Positions 7,378 through 15,073 are shown, counted from the stretch's first letter. The stretch: 18,020 bases of DNA from Caldifarciminota bacterium (GCA_014729665.1 WJJO01000414.1:1-18020), one strand, 5' to 3'. Program-made: numbers and translations. Notes: a model not told the origin generated them from the letters alone.

Positions 7378-7912
7378 ATTCAAAGAGAATCTTTGACAGT
7401 TCCAGGTTCAAGTCTTCCTTCAGGGCGTTGAATGCGGCGTCAAGGCTGAAATTAACGTCAAAGGCCTTGCCGCGCAGAACAACCCCTCCCTTTATATCAA
7501 TCTCGCATGCCTTTTTAGCCCACGACTGCGAACCGAATCGCTTCTTGTCTGCAGGTGAGAGAAAAACCTCGGCATCCTTTGGCTTGACCTTGATGATTTT
7601 GGCCAGAAGATTCCGGTACTTCTTGGAGGATGTAAATTTCTTGACCGCCTTATCCAGGGTCTCTTCAATCAGCTCGTGCTTGCGCTGGAGCATGATGCGA
7701 CGCGCCGAAAGACGGGCTTCCGAAAGTATACCCCTTTCGGTACGGGCGGCCTCTTCTGCAGCCAGAACCTTTGTTTCCTTCTCGTAACGTTCTGCGTACT
7801 GTTCTGCTTCCTTTTTGGCCTCAGCCTTTTGCTTCTCGTAGTCTGCCTCGATATCCTTGATACGCTGCCTGGCATCCGCCGCAATCTTAGCGCTAACCTT
7901 ATCGGCTGCCAT
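7376..7912 (-). CDS. V/A-type ATPase subunit E (peripheral stalk)
   Basis: A 178-residue protein. Residues 1-100 are a long charged Ala/Glu/Lys-rich helix expected to form a coiled coil, and the C-terminal half (about 100-178) is the compact domain that binds the top of the A3B3 head. Segments such as LSARRIMLQRKHELIEETLDKAVKKF are characteristic of subunit E, as is the length. With subunit G/H it forms the peripheral stalk that holds the head still while the rotor turns. The gene starts 9 bases after the subunit K stop with a modest GGGG ribosome site. It is the last gene of the operon and its stop lies in the terminator hairpin. In most V/A-ATPase operons genes for C, F, A, B and D follow; here they do not. 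Confidence 0.92.
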   Translation of the reverse strand: MAADKVSAKIAADARQRIKDIEADYEKQKAEAKKEAEQYAERYEKETKVLAAEEAARTERGILSEARLSARRIMLQRKHELIEETLDKAVKKFTSSKKYRNLLAKIIKVKPKDAEVFLSPADKKRFGSQSWAKKACEIDIKGGVVLRGKAFDVNFSLDAAFNALKEDLNLELSKILFE

Positions 7913-7921
7913 TGCGCCCCG

Positions 7922-8398
7922 CTAGATTCCCTGCAGAAGGAAGATGGTTATTAAAAGACCGAGAACGGCGTAGGTCTCGACCATCGCGCCGTAGATAACC
8001 GCCTTGGTAGAGTCGTTGGGACGTTTTGCGGTCATCTCCGCACCTGCGGCGCAGACCTTGCCCTGGTGAATGCCTGAAAGAAGCCCTGTGAAGGCGATTG
8101 GAAGCGAGGCAAAAAGAAGCTGCAGACCGTTCCAGAGAGTGAAGGTGAATCCTGAGGGCGCTTCACCTAAAAGGTACATCTTGCCGATTATCAAGAATGC
8201 GGCCAGAAACCCGTAGAAACCCTGGGTTCCGGGAAGAACCACCAGGATGAACAGCTTTCCGAACTTGTCAGGGTCTTCTGCCAGAACCCCGTTGGCCACG
8301 CGCGCGACGAGTCCTATGCCAACGGCCGAACCTATTCCGGCAAAAACTATCGCAAATGCGGCGCCCATAATTCCTGCTGCAATACCGATTGGATCCAT
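7922..8398 (-). CDS. V/A-type ATPase subunit K (rotor ring proteolipid)
   Basis: A 158-residue membrane protein with four hydrophobic helices (two fused hairpins), the size of Enterococcus hirae NtpK. It forms the rotor ring in the membrane. The ion-binding residues of the E. hirae Na+ site all have counterparts: Leu55, Thr58, Gln59 and Tyr62 in LPGTQGFYG, Gln112 in GIHQGK, and the carboxylate Glu141 in MVETYAVLG (E. hirae Leu61, Thr64, Gln65, Tyr68, Gln110, Glu139). This supports Na+ rather than H+ coupling. The ATG follows the subunit I stop directly (TAGATG), with a strong AAGGAGG site inside the end of the upstream gene, so translation is probably coupled. Confidence 0.95.
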   Translation of the reverse strand: MDPIGIAAGIMGAAFAIVFAGIGSAVGIGLVARVANGVLAEDPDKFGKLFILVVLPGTQGFYGFLAAFLIIGKMYLLGEAPSGFTFTLWNGLQLLFASLPIAFTGLLSGIHQGKVCAAGAEMTAKRPNDSTKAVIYGAMVETYAVLGLLITIFLLQGI

Positions 8399-10720
8399 CT
8401 AAGGCCTCCTTGTAACCTTGACGAAACGTGTTTTTAATTCAAATGGTTCAAATGGTTTCCCTCCGCCCGAAAAGAACTGTGGTAAAAACTCCACGTACTG
8501 CAATCGAAGCGTATGTACGAATCCGCTCAAAGCGCTCATTAAAAGGTTGTAAACGTGCCCGATGATGAGAACGACGAGTATGAGTATCACCGAGACCACC
8601 GGTATCCCCCCCAGCATCCATGCAATCTCGTTAAACGCCATTGCAATCCCTGCAGTAACCATCCCGAGGGCCATCAAACGTACGTAAGATAAAACGATGC
8701 CCAGAACACCTGTAGTATTGGAATAAACGTTATAAGCCCCCCAGATTATACGGCCTCCCCAGCCCTTGAGCACCATCAGGGCGAATACGAAGTTCAAGAC
8801 GAACATTATTGCAAGAAGCGCGTTACCGGAGAAGAACGGGACCTGCTTGAATGCGCCAAGCATCCCGGAAAGATGAAGCGCTACGCTGACAAGCCCCAGT
8901 ACCCCGATGATGATCCCCGCGATCTTCAGACGCTTCTCGGTCACCCCCTTGTATATCGTGTAGAGCCATAAAACCACCACTATCCCGACCAGTATCCCCT
9001 TAATTACAATCCCTGAGACGGGCAAAAGACCTATCCCCTTGGCTAATGCGAGAAGCGCCGCCGTAACCGAGGTCCATATTAGTATGGCAGCGGTCACAGG
9101 CGTGGGGCCGGGACGTTCGGAAAGCACTATGACGGCACCCAGGCTTGTTATGATGATGATTATCCCTGCAACCACGGGAATTCCCTTAAGCGTCTCGGGA
9201 AGCACACCCATGGCAACGCCTGCAAGGAAAGGCGCGGCAAGGAAGATCAAAAACCAGGGCAGGCTCTCGAACAGCGCCTTGCCGTATTGCCTGGTGCGCA
9301 GGCCGTCTACGACCGCTATCCCTATCCCGAACATCATCTGGAAGTACCCTACACCCAGAGACAGGTAAAAGAAAGGCATCGGGTCCTTTAGGGGATCGAA
9401 CCACAGCACGGCGTTGCGGAAATCGATGAGCCACGGCATCTGCAGGAAATCGGGCATGTTCCCGAACCACGAACCCGTGGCCGCGCCTGTGATTATGGTA
9501 AGGAGTCCGCCGTAGAAGAGGATTCCCAAAAGGGGTGTCTTCATCTTACGTATCCAGATAAGGTAGGCCGTCAGGAGTGAAATGACGATGCCGTATCCGG
9601 CGTCGGTCAGGCACAGGGCAAAGAAAAGAGCGAAGAAAGGCGCCATGAAAGGCGTGGGATCGGCCTCCCTGCCGTCGGGCATGCTGTACATATTGGTAAT
9701 AAGCTCGAAGGACTTGAAAGGACCTTCGTTCTTTAACGCAACCGGGACCTCCTCGTCCTTATGAGGCTTTATTCCGCGTATCTCAGAAGCAGGGAAGGTT
9801 GATACGATCTTATTAAGTCTTTTTCTTTGCGAGACCCGAACCCAGCCGGAGATGAAAACCGCCTTCTCGGTCTCGGCCATCTTCGGATACTGTTCGTTTA
9901 TCAACGTCTCGTTTTCGTACAGGTCCATGGCCGTTTCCAGACCAGAAAGTTCTGCCGCCATCTCCTTTGCCTCTTCGTTAATTCTTTCCTTCTCCCCTGC
10001 TATGGTTCTCAGACGGTCTTCCCGCACTGTTATCTCTTTAACGGGCTCCCGGCTGAACTTTGCAAGCTGCAGCATCTTCACCCCGCACGTTTTGATTACG
10101 TCCTCGACTTCTTCGGTCTGTGCACGCGGGAACATCAAAACCGCATATTCGGTCGCGTTCTCTTTTTTTACACACTCCACCTCGCAGCAGCAATCAGCCA
10201 GACCTTCCCTGAGCGCCTTTCCCTCCTCTTCGCTGGATATGAATACAAATCTTGCGTCGGTACGTCTTGAATCGGTATATCTGGAGGGGGAGTACGCGAG
10301 TTTCTTCCAGGGAGATAAAAGTTCAAGTTCACCTTCGATCTTCCGTTCCTCGTTATCTAAAAGGGAAGATTCTTCCGTTAATCCGGAAATCTTTTCGAGT
10401 TTTACGGGAAGGTCAAGTTCGACAACCCTTCTGCGGAAGTCGTTTGCAGGCATGGATGGTTTTTGTGAAAAAAGGCCCTGCTTGCGCTTTTCTGCATAAT
10501 CTGCAAGGAATCCTGCAGCTTGTGTGAGTTTAGCAAGTCTCGATTTCAGGTCAGGATCGACATCCTCAGTAGTTTCCTGGGATTCATCCTTTCCTCCTTT
10601 TTTATCCGACCTTGTTTCTACAATGTGGATCAGACCTTCTTCCTGAAGCCTGCGCAGCAACTCGTCGCGTTCCTCCTGATGGGTAGCTATTAGTACCTTT
10701 TCTAGTCTTTCTGTTCCCAC
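8399..10720 (-). CDS. V/A-type ATPase subunit I (a-subunit, membrane stator)
   Basis: A 773-residue protein, longer than many bacterial subunit I proteins (about 650). The N-terminal half (1-350) is soluble and rich in charged helices, and folds back along the membrane to bind the stalks. The C-terminal half has several membrane helices beginning with FMAPFFALFFALCLTDAGYG and forms the ion half-channels. Two essential arginines are visible: Arg681 in SYVRLMALGM and Arg739 in TLRLQYVEFLPQFF, matching yeast Vph1 Arg735 and Arg799. The start is GTG; it overlaps the end of the subunit G/H gene by 19 bases, and MGTERLEKVLIA fits the family N-terminus. No clear Shine-Dalgarno site is seen, so coupled translation is likely. 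Confidence 0.95.
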   Translation of the reverse strand: MGTERLEKVLIATHQEERDELLRRLQEEGLIHIVETRSDKKGGKDESQETTEDVDPDLKSRLAKLTQAAGFLADYAEKRKQGLFSQKPSMPANDFRRRVVELDLPVKLEKISGLTEESSLLDNEERKIEGELELLSPWKKLAYSPSRYTDSRRTDARFVFISSEEEGKALREGLADCCCEVECVKKENATEYAVLMFPRAQTEEVEDVIKTCGVKMLQLAKFSREPVKEITVREDRLRTIAGEKERINEEAKEMAAELSGLETAMDLYENETLINEQYPKMAETEKAVFISGWVRVSQRKRLNKIVSTFPASEIRGIKPHKDEEVPVALKNEGPFKSFELITNMYSMPDGREADPTPFMAPFFALFFALCLTDAGYGIVISLLTAYLIWIRKMKTPLLGILFYGGLLTIITGAATGSWFGNMPDFLQMPWLIDFRNAVLWFDPLKDPMPFFYLSLGVGYFQMMFGIGIAVVDGLRTRQYGKALFESLPWFLIFLAAPFLAGVAMGVLPETLKGIPVVAGIIIIITSLGAVIVLSERPGPTPVTAAILIWTSVTAALLALAKGIGLLPVSGIVIKGILVGIVVVLWLYTIYKGVTEKRLKIAGIIIGVLGLVSVALHLSGMLGAFKQVPFFSGNALLAIMFVLNFVFALMVLKGWGGRIIWGAYNVYSNTTGVLGIVLSYVRLMALGMVTAGIAMAFNEIAWMLGGIPVVSVILILVVLIIGHVYNLLMSALSGFVHTLRLQYVEFLPQFFSGGGKPFEPFELKTRFVKVTRRP

Positions 10721-11037
10721 AAATCCAGAACTTTTTCGACTGCCGTATCCGCAGCTTTATCCATCTTCTTGCGCGCTTTAACCTCTATCTTCTCCGCATC
10801 CTTCTCGGCACTGGTTAAGATATCTTCGGCTTCCTTCCGTGCTTTTTTGCCGGCCTTATCCCGAGCCTGATCTATCCTTTTCTCCCTTGCCGCGGCAAGT
10901 TTCTCCTTCCGCTCATCAAGTTCACTTCTGAGTTTAGCCAACTCGTCTGCACCCTTTTCTTCAGCAACTGCGATGTCCCGGGCAGCCTTCTTTTCAGCCT
11001 TGCGTATATCAGTTAACAGATCATGTTTCAAAGCCAT
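10702..11037 (-). CDS. V/A-type ATPase subunit G/H (peripheral stalk helix)
   Basis: A 111-residue, highly charged, Ala/Lys/Glu-rich single long helix with no hydrophobic segment, the pattern of the subunit G (AhaH-like) peripheral-stalk partner of subunit E. It is the first gene of the operon, where this subunit often sits. The start is unusual: the AAGGAG site (11043-11038) touches the annotated ATG with no spacing, while an in-frame TTG at codon 3 (11031-11029) lies six bases from it, a normal distance. The protein would be two residues shorter from TTG. Identification rests on composition and position, since this family is low in sequence information. Confidence 0.8.
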   Translation of the reverse strand: MALKHDLLTDIRKAEKKAARDIAVAEEKGADELAKLRSELDERKEKLAAAREKRIDQARDKAGKKARKEAEDILTSAEKDAEKIEVKARKKMDKAADTAVEKVLDLWEQKD

Positions 11038-11050
11038 CTCCTTGGTGGAA

Positions 11051-11078
11051 ATTATACCGCAGGCCTATTAAGTGTCAA
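11051..11078 (-). promoter_or_regulatory. Consensus sigma70-type promoter of the V-ATPase operon
   Basis: Perfect -35 TTGACA (11078-11073), a 16-base spacer and perfect -10 TATAAT (11056-11051) on the minus strand. The -10 box ends 13 bases before the subunit G/H ATG, so transcription should start only some 6-9 bases upstream of the gene, and the AAGGAG site would lie at the very 5' end of the message. Confidence 0.8.
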
Positions 11079-11176
11079 CCTAATCCCGCTCGCTATCTGA
11101 TAATTACCGGCTGATGCATCTGCTCACGATACAAGTGAATCTATCCCTGCTCGATCCTTTCCCTATTAATTAGCAA

Positions 11177-11204
11177 TTTGCACTTTGATATTTGAAATTT
11201 GAGA
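11177..11204 (+). repeat. Four-copy degenerate heptamer tandem repeat (TTTGnnM)
   Basis: TTTGCAC, TTTGATA, TTTGAAA and TTTGAGA follow one another without gaps, each beginning TTTG. The array lies in the 204-base gap between the V-ATPase promoter and the DUF4388 gene. The rest of the gap holds that promoter and no gene I can support. Function unknown. Confidence 0.55.
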
Positions 11205-11241
11205 TAAAAAACCTCCGTCCCGATCCCCATTTTGGATTCAA

Positions 11242-11784
11242 CTACTCTATTGTAATAAGCCTTCTATCGCGAAGGTTGAGGATATGACGCAGTAGGTCGG
11301 CTTCGGGTATCGCGATTCTGCCCTCGAGGTCCCTTATGGTAGGCGCATCAGCGATGTGAACCACAATCAGCCACTCTTCAGGTGAAAGGTGAACGTGTTC
11401 TCCCTTGGGCGCTATGGGAGAAAGGATAAGCCTACGGCTCATGCCCCCTATGCGAGCCAGGAGGTCGTCGTACTCGTCGAGTGCGGTTGAAACCTCGAGA
11501 ATGAACTGCTGGATGGGAAGTTCAATCTTTGCTTCTTCCTCAAGTTCCAGCACCTCTTCGGTATCGAATATGAATTTACCGCTTTCCCAGCCGAGTATCT
11601 TCTTTACCGCCGGCAGTCCGGCATGCTTACTGGTTTTTCCGAAGCGAATCAGGTTATTGCCGAAAACGATGATGCCCTCGTCACCTCCTGAGAATATACG
11701 CAGGGTTCCTGCGCGTTTCCCCATGAATATCAACTGAAGGATATCCGACAAAGGATAATCTGCAAGTGTACCGTCAAGCCTCAT
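11242..11784 (-). CDS. DUF4388 domain protein
   Basis: A 180-residue soluble protein. Residues 1-100 match DUF4388: an opening LDGTLADYPLSDILQLIFMGKRAGTL, a beta-rich G-x-I-x-F segment (GIIVFGNNLIRFG), then GLPAVKKILGWESGKFIFD. The domain is common in gliding and predatory bacteria and in sensory or regulatory proteins, with no defined chemistry. The C-terminal part (about 120-180: LSPEEWLIVVHI...LLRHILNLRDRRLI) looks like a small winged-helix module, often seen after this domain. An AAGGGGA site precedes the ATG. It lies 63 bases after accA and may be read from accA or from a weak internal promoter in that gap. A regulatory or protein-protein role is inference. Confidence 0.8.
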   Translation of the reverse strand: MRLDGTLADYPLSDILQLIFMGKRAGTLRIFSGGDEGIIVFGNNLIRFGKTSKHAGLPAVKKILGWESGKFIFDTEEVLELEEEAKIELPIQQFILEVSTALDEYDDLLARIGGMSRRLILSPIAPKGEHVHLSPEEWLIVVHIADAPTIRDLEGRIAIPEADLLRHILNLRDRRLITIE

Positions 11785-11795
11785 CCGGTCCCCTT

Positions 11796-11824
11796 ATTCT
11801 AATACCTTTACGCTTATCTGACAA
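11796..11824 (-). promoter_or_regulatory. Possible internal promoter for the DUF4388 gene
   Basis: In the 63-base gap after accA, TTGTCA (11824-11819) is followed by a 17-base spacer and TAGAAT (11801-11796). Each box has 5 of 6 consensus bases. The leader would be about 5 bases before the AAGGGGA-ATG region, as short as those of the other promoters here. Confidence 0.35.
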
Positions 11825-11847
11825 AAGACGCCTCATAATTAGTTATC

Positions 11848-12795
11848 CTAGCTTGAATCCTTATATTCCCCCATAGCCCTGAACTTTTCGAGCCTCTTGT
11901 TTACAAGGTCTTCAATCGAAAGCTCTTCGAGTTCACCCAGCGCTTCCGAGACCTTCTCTTCAATCAACTTGGCGGCAAGCTGCCAGTCGCGATGGGCACC
12001 ACCCGGAGGTTCGTTAATAATACCGTCAATTATACCGAGGTTCAGTAGGTCCTTACTTGTGAACTTCAAGACTTCGGCCGCTTTCGAGGCCTCGGCCTTA
12101 TCGCGCCAGAGGATTGAGGCGCAGCCTTCCGGGGAAATAACCGAATAGTAGGAATACTCAAGCATGTACATGCGATCACCCATACCGATGGCTATTGCTC
12201 CTCCCGAGCCTCCCTGACCGGTAACAACCACTATTATAGGCGTACGCAAAAGGGATAACTCCTGAAGGTTATGGGCAATAGCTTCCGATTGACCGCGCTC
12301 CTCTGCGCCGATGCCGCAGTAGGCCCCCTGTGTATCGACCAGGTTTATCACGGGCATATTGAATCTTTCGGCCAGCTTAAAAATTCGCAGGGCCTTGCGA
12401 TAACCCTCCGGATAAGGCTGGGCGAAATTGCGTCGAGTCCTCTCCTTGGTGTCGTGACCCATTTGATGACCAATCACCACAACCGAACGACCCCTGAAAC
12501 GGGCTATGCCGGCAACAAGCGCCTCATCGTCTCGGAAACACCTGTCCCCGTGAAGTTCGGTAAAGTCGGTGAACAGGTATGGAATCAGATCGAGTGTCTG
12601 GGGGCGTTGTGGATGTCGGGCCAGTTGCACTATCTGCCAGCGTGTTAGCCGGGAATAAACCTTCCTGCGAAGCCTGTCGACCTGTTTTTGGAGTTTTGAA
12701 ATCTCGGTTTCCACGCCTTCAAGTCCGCGAAGCTCCTGGATACGTCTTTCCAGTTCCACTATCGGCTTCTCGAAATCAAGCAGGAATTCAGCCAT
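11848..12795 (-). CDS. accA: Acetyl-CoA carboxylase carboxyltransferase subunit alpha
   Basis: AccA, with AccD, moves the carboxyl group from carboxybiotin to acetyl-CoA to make malonyl-CoA, the committed step of fatty-acid synthesis. The 315-residue length is normal. Hallmarks: a helical N-terminus (1-50), LARHPQRPQTLDLI (58-71), ELHGDR (80-85), GHQMGHDTKERTRRNF (109-124), NLVDTQGAYCGIGAEERGQ (151-169), TGQGGSGGAIAIG (192-204) and ISPEGCASILW (220-230). The oxyanion-loop glycine motif is usually GEGGSGGA; here Gln replaces Glu. The ATG lies 11 bases after the stop of the barrel gene, with no obvious ribosome site, so it probably relies on coupling. No accD, accB or accC is in the window. Confidence 0.96.
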   Translation of the reverse strand: MAEFLLDFEKPIVELERRIQELRGLEGVETEISKLQKQVDRLRRKVYSRLTRWQIVQLARHPQRPQTLDLIPYLFTDFTELHGDRCFRDDEALVAGIARFRGRSVVVIGHQMGHDTKERTRRNFAQPYPEGYRKALRIFKLAERFNMPVINLVDTQGAYCGIGAEERGQSEAIAHNLQELSLLRTPIIVVVTGQGGSGGAIAIGMGDRMYMLEYSYYSVISPEGCASILWRDKAEASKAAEVLKFTSKDLLNLGIIDGIINEPPGGAHRDWQLAAKLIEEKVSEALGELEELSIEDLVNKRLEKFRAMGEYKDSS

Positions 12796-12806
12796 CGGTT
12801 AAACAA

Positions 12807-13784
12807 TCAGTCGAATTCAAGGTTTAAGCTGACACGATGTGTCAAACCCAGATCAAGTCTGTTATAGGGAACTATAGCGTAATCCAGTGAAATCCAGTTA
12901 TGAGTCAGGCCTACGCCGAAGGTCAACAATTCACTCGGAGAAACGAGCTTAATCTCATCATCCTCCATATACAGCAGCTTGGCCCCGGCACGCAGGCTGA
13001 GTGTCTTTAACAGGTTTGTTTCAATCCCGACCCTAAGACCGGGTTCATTGTCGTATGGCCTGTACATATAATCGAGGTTAAAAGCCGTACCAAGGTTGTC
13101 GTGCCACAGATGAGAGTATTTACCGCCTATCCTCAAGGTCATCGGCGGTTTGAATCCTGCGCCGTCTAGGTGCATATCGAATGCAAAATCGGTTACGGAA
13201 AAACCAAGATTCATCCCCTTAAAGGGGGAGTAGTTGAAGCCGGCATCAAAACCCCAGGTATGACCGTAATATCCGGCAAGCCTTTCATAGTAATACCTGC
13301 CTGTAATACCTATCCTGGTTCCCTCGACGACCTCTGCGGCGAACCCCAATCCAAAAGACAAATCCGCAAAATCGTAGGTGCCTGACGGATCGGGAGACCC
13401 GATGCTGTCACGCAGCTCGATGTTACCTCCGTCGAAATACAGTACCTCGCCACCCAGGGCAAACCTTCCGAAATTCCTTTTCACCATAAATGCACTTTGG
13501 GAAGTACCCACCAGCCAGCGGCTGTGGTGAAGGGATAACTCAACGGCAGTGCCGTCTAAAAGCAGGGAGGGATTCCAGCGTATTGCAGTGGCGGAAGTCG
13601 CCCCTGCAACACCTGCCTCACCCATAGCTGCTTCCCTTGCCCCTGCGGCAATCTTTAAGGATGCATACCCCTGCGATGCATCCAATTGGGTAACAAACCC
13701 GCTTACAACCAACAGTAAAGCGCCGGCCGATAAACCGATGCCTGCGTTTCTTTTTCTGTTGCTACGCTTCAATGATTTCCACAT
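12807..13784 (-). CDS. PorV/PorQ-like outer-membrane beta-barrel protein
   Basis: About 325 residues. After a basic N-terminus (KSLKRSNRKRN) comes a hydrophobic segment (AGIGLSAGALLLVVSGFVTQ), a likely signal peptide, then ASLKIAAGAREAAMGEAGVAGATSATAIRWNPSLL. This G-A-R-x-x-A-M-G-x-A...W-N-P pattern is the N-terminal mark of the PorV/PorQ (UPF0164) family. Amphipathic beta-hairpins rich in Gly and Tyr follow, ending in RVSLNLEFD, as expected for a barrel. PorV-like proteins act in type IX secretion in Bacteroidota, but many relatives occur without that system, so secretion is not implied. I prefer the ATG at 13784; a TTG at 13820 has a better ribosome site (GAGGTGG) but would add 12 residues and overlap the upstream gene by 59 bases. 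Confidence 0.8.
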   Translation of the reverse strand: MWKSLKRSNRKRNAGIGLSAGALLLVVSGFVTQLDASQGYASLKIAAGAREAAMGEAGVAGATSATAIRWNPSLLLDGTAVELSLHHSRWLVGTSQSAFMVKRNFGRFALGGEVLYFDGGNIELRDSIGSPDPSGTYDFADLSFGLGFAAEVVEGTRIGITGRYYYERLAGYYGHTWGFDAGFNYSPFKGMNLGFSVTDFAFDMHLDGAGFKPPMTLRIGGKYSHLWHDNLGTAFNLDYMYRPYDNEPGLRVGIETNLLKTLSLRAGAKLLYMEDDEIKLVSPSELLTFGVGLTHNWISLDYAIVPYNRLDLGLTHRVSLNLEFD

Positions 13785-14883
13785 TGGCGCGCGGCAACCT
13801 GATGCGTTTCTTTCCTTCAAGTTCCACCTCTAATACCCTGACCTTTGATTCGGTTTCTATTTTCTCAAGATCGACGGGCAATGATACAACCTTTCCTATG
13901 CCACCGAAGTTGGGGGCGCGTATAATCCGGACCTGCATTCCGATATTGAGTCCTTGCTCTAACGAACTCTTAGACCCCACCTTGGCGACCTCCGCCCCGG
14001 GCACGATTATCTCAGGACGCATTACACCGGCTCGAATCTGGGTAGCTCCGTTAATAGAAGCTAACTTGCCGTTCAGTTCCTTAAGGAGTTCAAACGTTCG
14101 CGGGGCCATCGGCATCTTTCCGAAACCCTCGGTTACGATTACCGTTACCTCGATAGATTCAGAACCTGTTATTGCCACGCCTATGTCGTATCCTAATACC
14201 TTCTTGATAGAGGAATCCTCGATTCCGCCTACAACGATTCCTTTTATACCCAGCTTGACGGCCTTCTCTATAGCCTCGGCGGTAACCAGTGAACCTCCGA
14301 CCACCAAGTATCCCTTCATGTCGGCCGTAAGCATCTTGCCGTCGAGTACGTCTTCGCGGGATTTTGTAAGAACCTTGATTATGCCCCTGCGTTCCCGACC
14401 GAAACCGAAGATACCCTGTATCAAGCTGCCCTCGGTCTCGACCTTTACGCCCTCATTTTCGAATATCTCCACCACCTGGCCGTCAACGTAGGCGTCAATC
14501 TCAACCGGTTGAGGCGGCTCACGCAGAATGACCTGACCGGTTATGGGAGAGATGCTTTCTATCTCACCGTTTATGGGCGAGGGGACGGTCGATTTGAACA
14601 GCCCGAAAAGCCCTTTGGACTGTGCAATAGGTTCATCCTTTTGGATAGGTTCACCCGGTTTCTTAAGCATGAGTTCGGGAACGTCCTGGGCCTGAGCGCC
14701 CAGCAATGCCCCGACGTTAACGGTGGTTACGTTGCCGGGCAGGGCGGTTTTGGCAACGATTGTATCACCCTTAACCTTCTCCCCCTTCTTGACAACCACC
14801 TCCCCCTGCAGAGGGAGCCTGCGTTCTTTATCTATCTTCGTTTTGGCCGTTACCTTTAGGCCTGGTGTGTAAGCATGAGCCAA
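13762..14883 (-). CDS. Conserved-looking protein of unknown function with barrel-sandwich-like and KOW-like regions
   Basis: A 373-residue protein I cannot assign to a named family. It has no signal peptide or membrane helix, so it should be cytoplasmic. Residues 20-50 and 100-150 (SPINGEIESISPITGQV, then VEIDAYVDGQVVEI) resemble barrel-sandwich/biotinyl-lipoyl-like folds, without a clear modifiable Met-Lys-Met or Asp-Lys site. Residues 185-295 form an alpha/beta region with KGYLVVGGSLVTAEAIEKA and LGIKGIVVGGI. Residues 311-336 (GLNIGMQVRIIRAPNFGGIGKVVSLP) look like a KOW motif, a nucleic-acid- or ribosome-binding element. The start is TTG, fixed by AGGAGG five bases upstream; the only nearby ATG is out of frame. 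It heads an operon with the barrel gene, accA and DUF4388 behind a consensus promoter, so it is probably well expressed. Confidence 0.75.
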   Translation of the reverse strand: MAHAYTPGLKVTAKTKIDKERRLPLQGEVVVKKGEKVKGDTIVAKTALPGNVTTVNVGALLGAQAQDVPELMLKKPGEPIQKDEPIAQSKGLFGLFKSTVPSPINGEIESISPITGQVILREPPQPVEIDAYVDGQVVEIFENEGVKVETEGSLIQGIFGFGRERRGIIKVLTKSREDVLDGKMLTADMKGYLVVGGSLVTAEAIEKAVKLGIKGIVVGGIEDSSIKKVLGYDIGVAITGSESIEVTVIVTEGFGKMPMAPRTFELLKELNGKLASINGATQIRAGVMRPEIIVPGAEVAKVGSKSSLEQGLNIGMQVRIIRAPNFGGIGKVVSLPVDLEKIETESKVRVLEVELEGKKRIRLPRANVEIIEA

Positions 14884-14906
14884 TCGATCCTCCTAAATTA
14901 ACATTG

Positions 14907-14934
14907 ATTATAGGTCTCAAGATACGTCTGTCAA
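14907..14934 (-). promoter_or_regulatory. Consensus sigma70-type promoter of the unknown-porV/accA operon
   Basis: Perfect -35 TTGACA (14934-14929), a 16-base spacer and perfect -10 TATAAT (14912-14907) on the minus strand. The expected leader is about 15-20 bases and contains the AGGAGG site (14894-14889) used by the TTG start at 14883. Confidence 0.8.
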
Positions 14935-15073
14935 CCGATTTGATATATGGTTTTATCAGAAATCGGCAGTAAACGACGCAATTTGGATGATTATTTGGTC
15001 AGGATTGTATTACATTCGTCAGGGCTTGAAGAGTTTAAACGCCTCGAAGCCGAGTCGGTAAGGGCATTGAATT

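Noticed and set aside
11205..11241. Terminator after the DUF4388 gene
   Set aside because: Read on the minus strand there is a G-rich stretch followed by six T, but I find no pairing stem before the T-run.
12807..13784. Evidence for a type IX secretion system
   Set aside because: The PorV/PorQ-like barrel is the only hint; no sov/sprA, porU, porK, porL, porM or porN gene or secreted-protein C-terminal domain is present, and many relatives of this barrel are unrelated to type IX secretion.
13772..14491. Long open frame on the + strand inside the 373-residue gene
   Set aside because: It is antisense to a well-supported gene with a promoter and AGGAGG site; its Ser/Thr/Pro-rich translation resembles no family and reflects the opposite strand's codon use. 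The same applies to open frames at 5285-5818 and 9852-10499.
15024..15050. Imperfect palindrome around GTTTAAAC as an attachment site
   Set aside because: The arms match only partly (GCTT...AAGC plus the core), there is no integrase and no second copy in the window.
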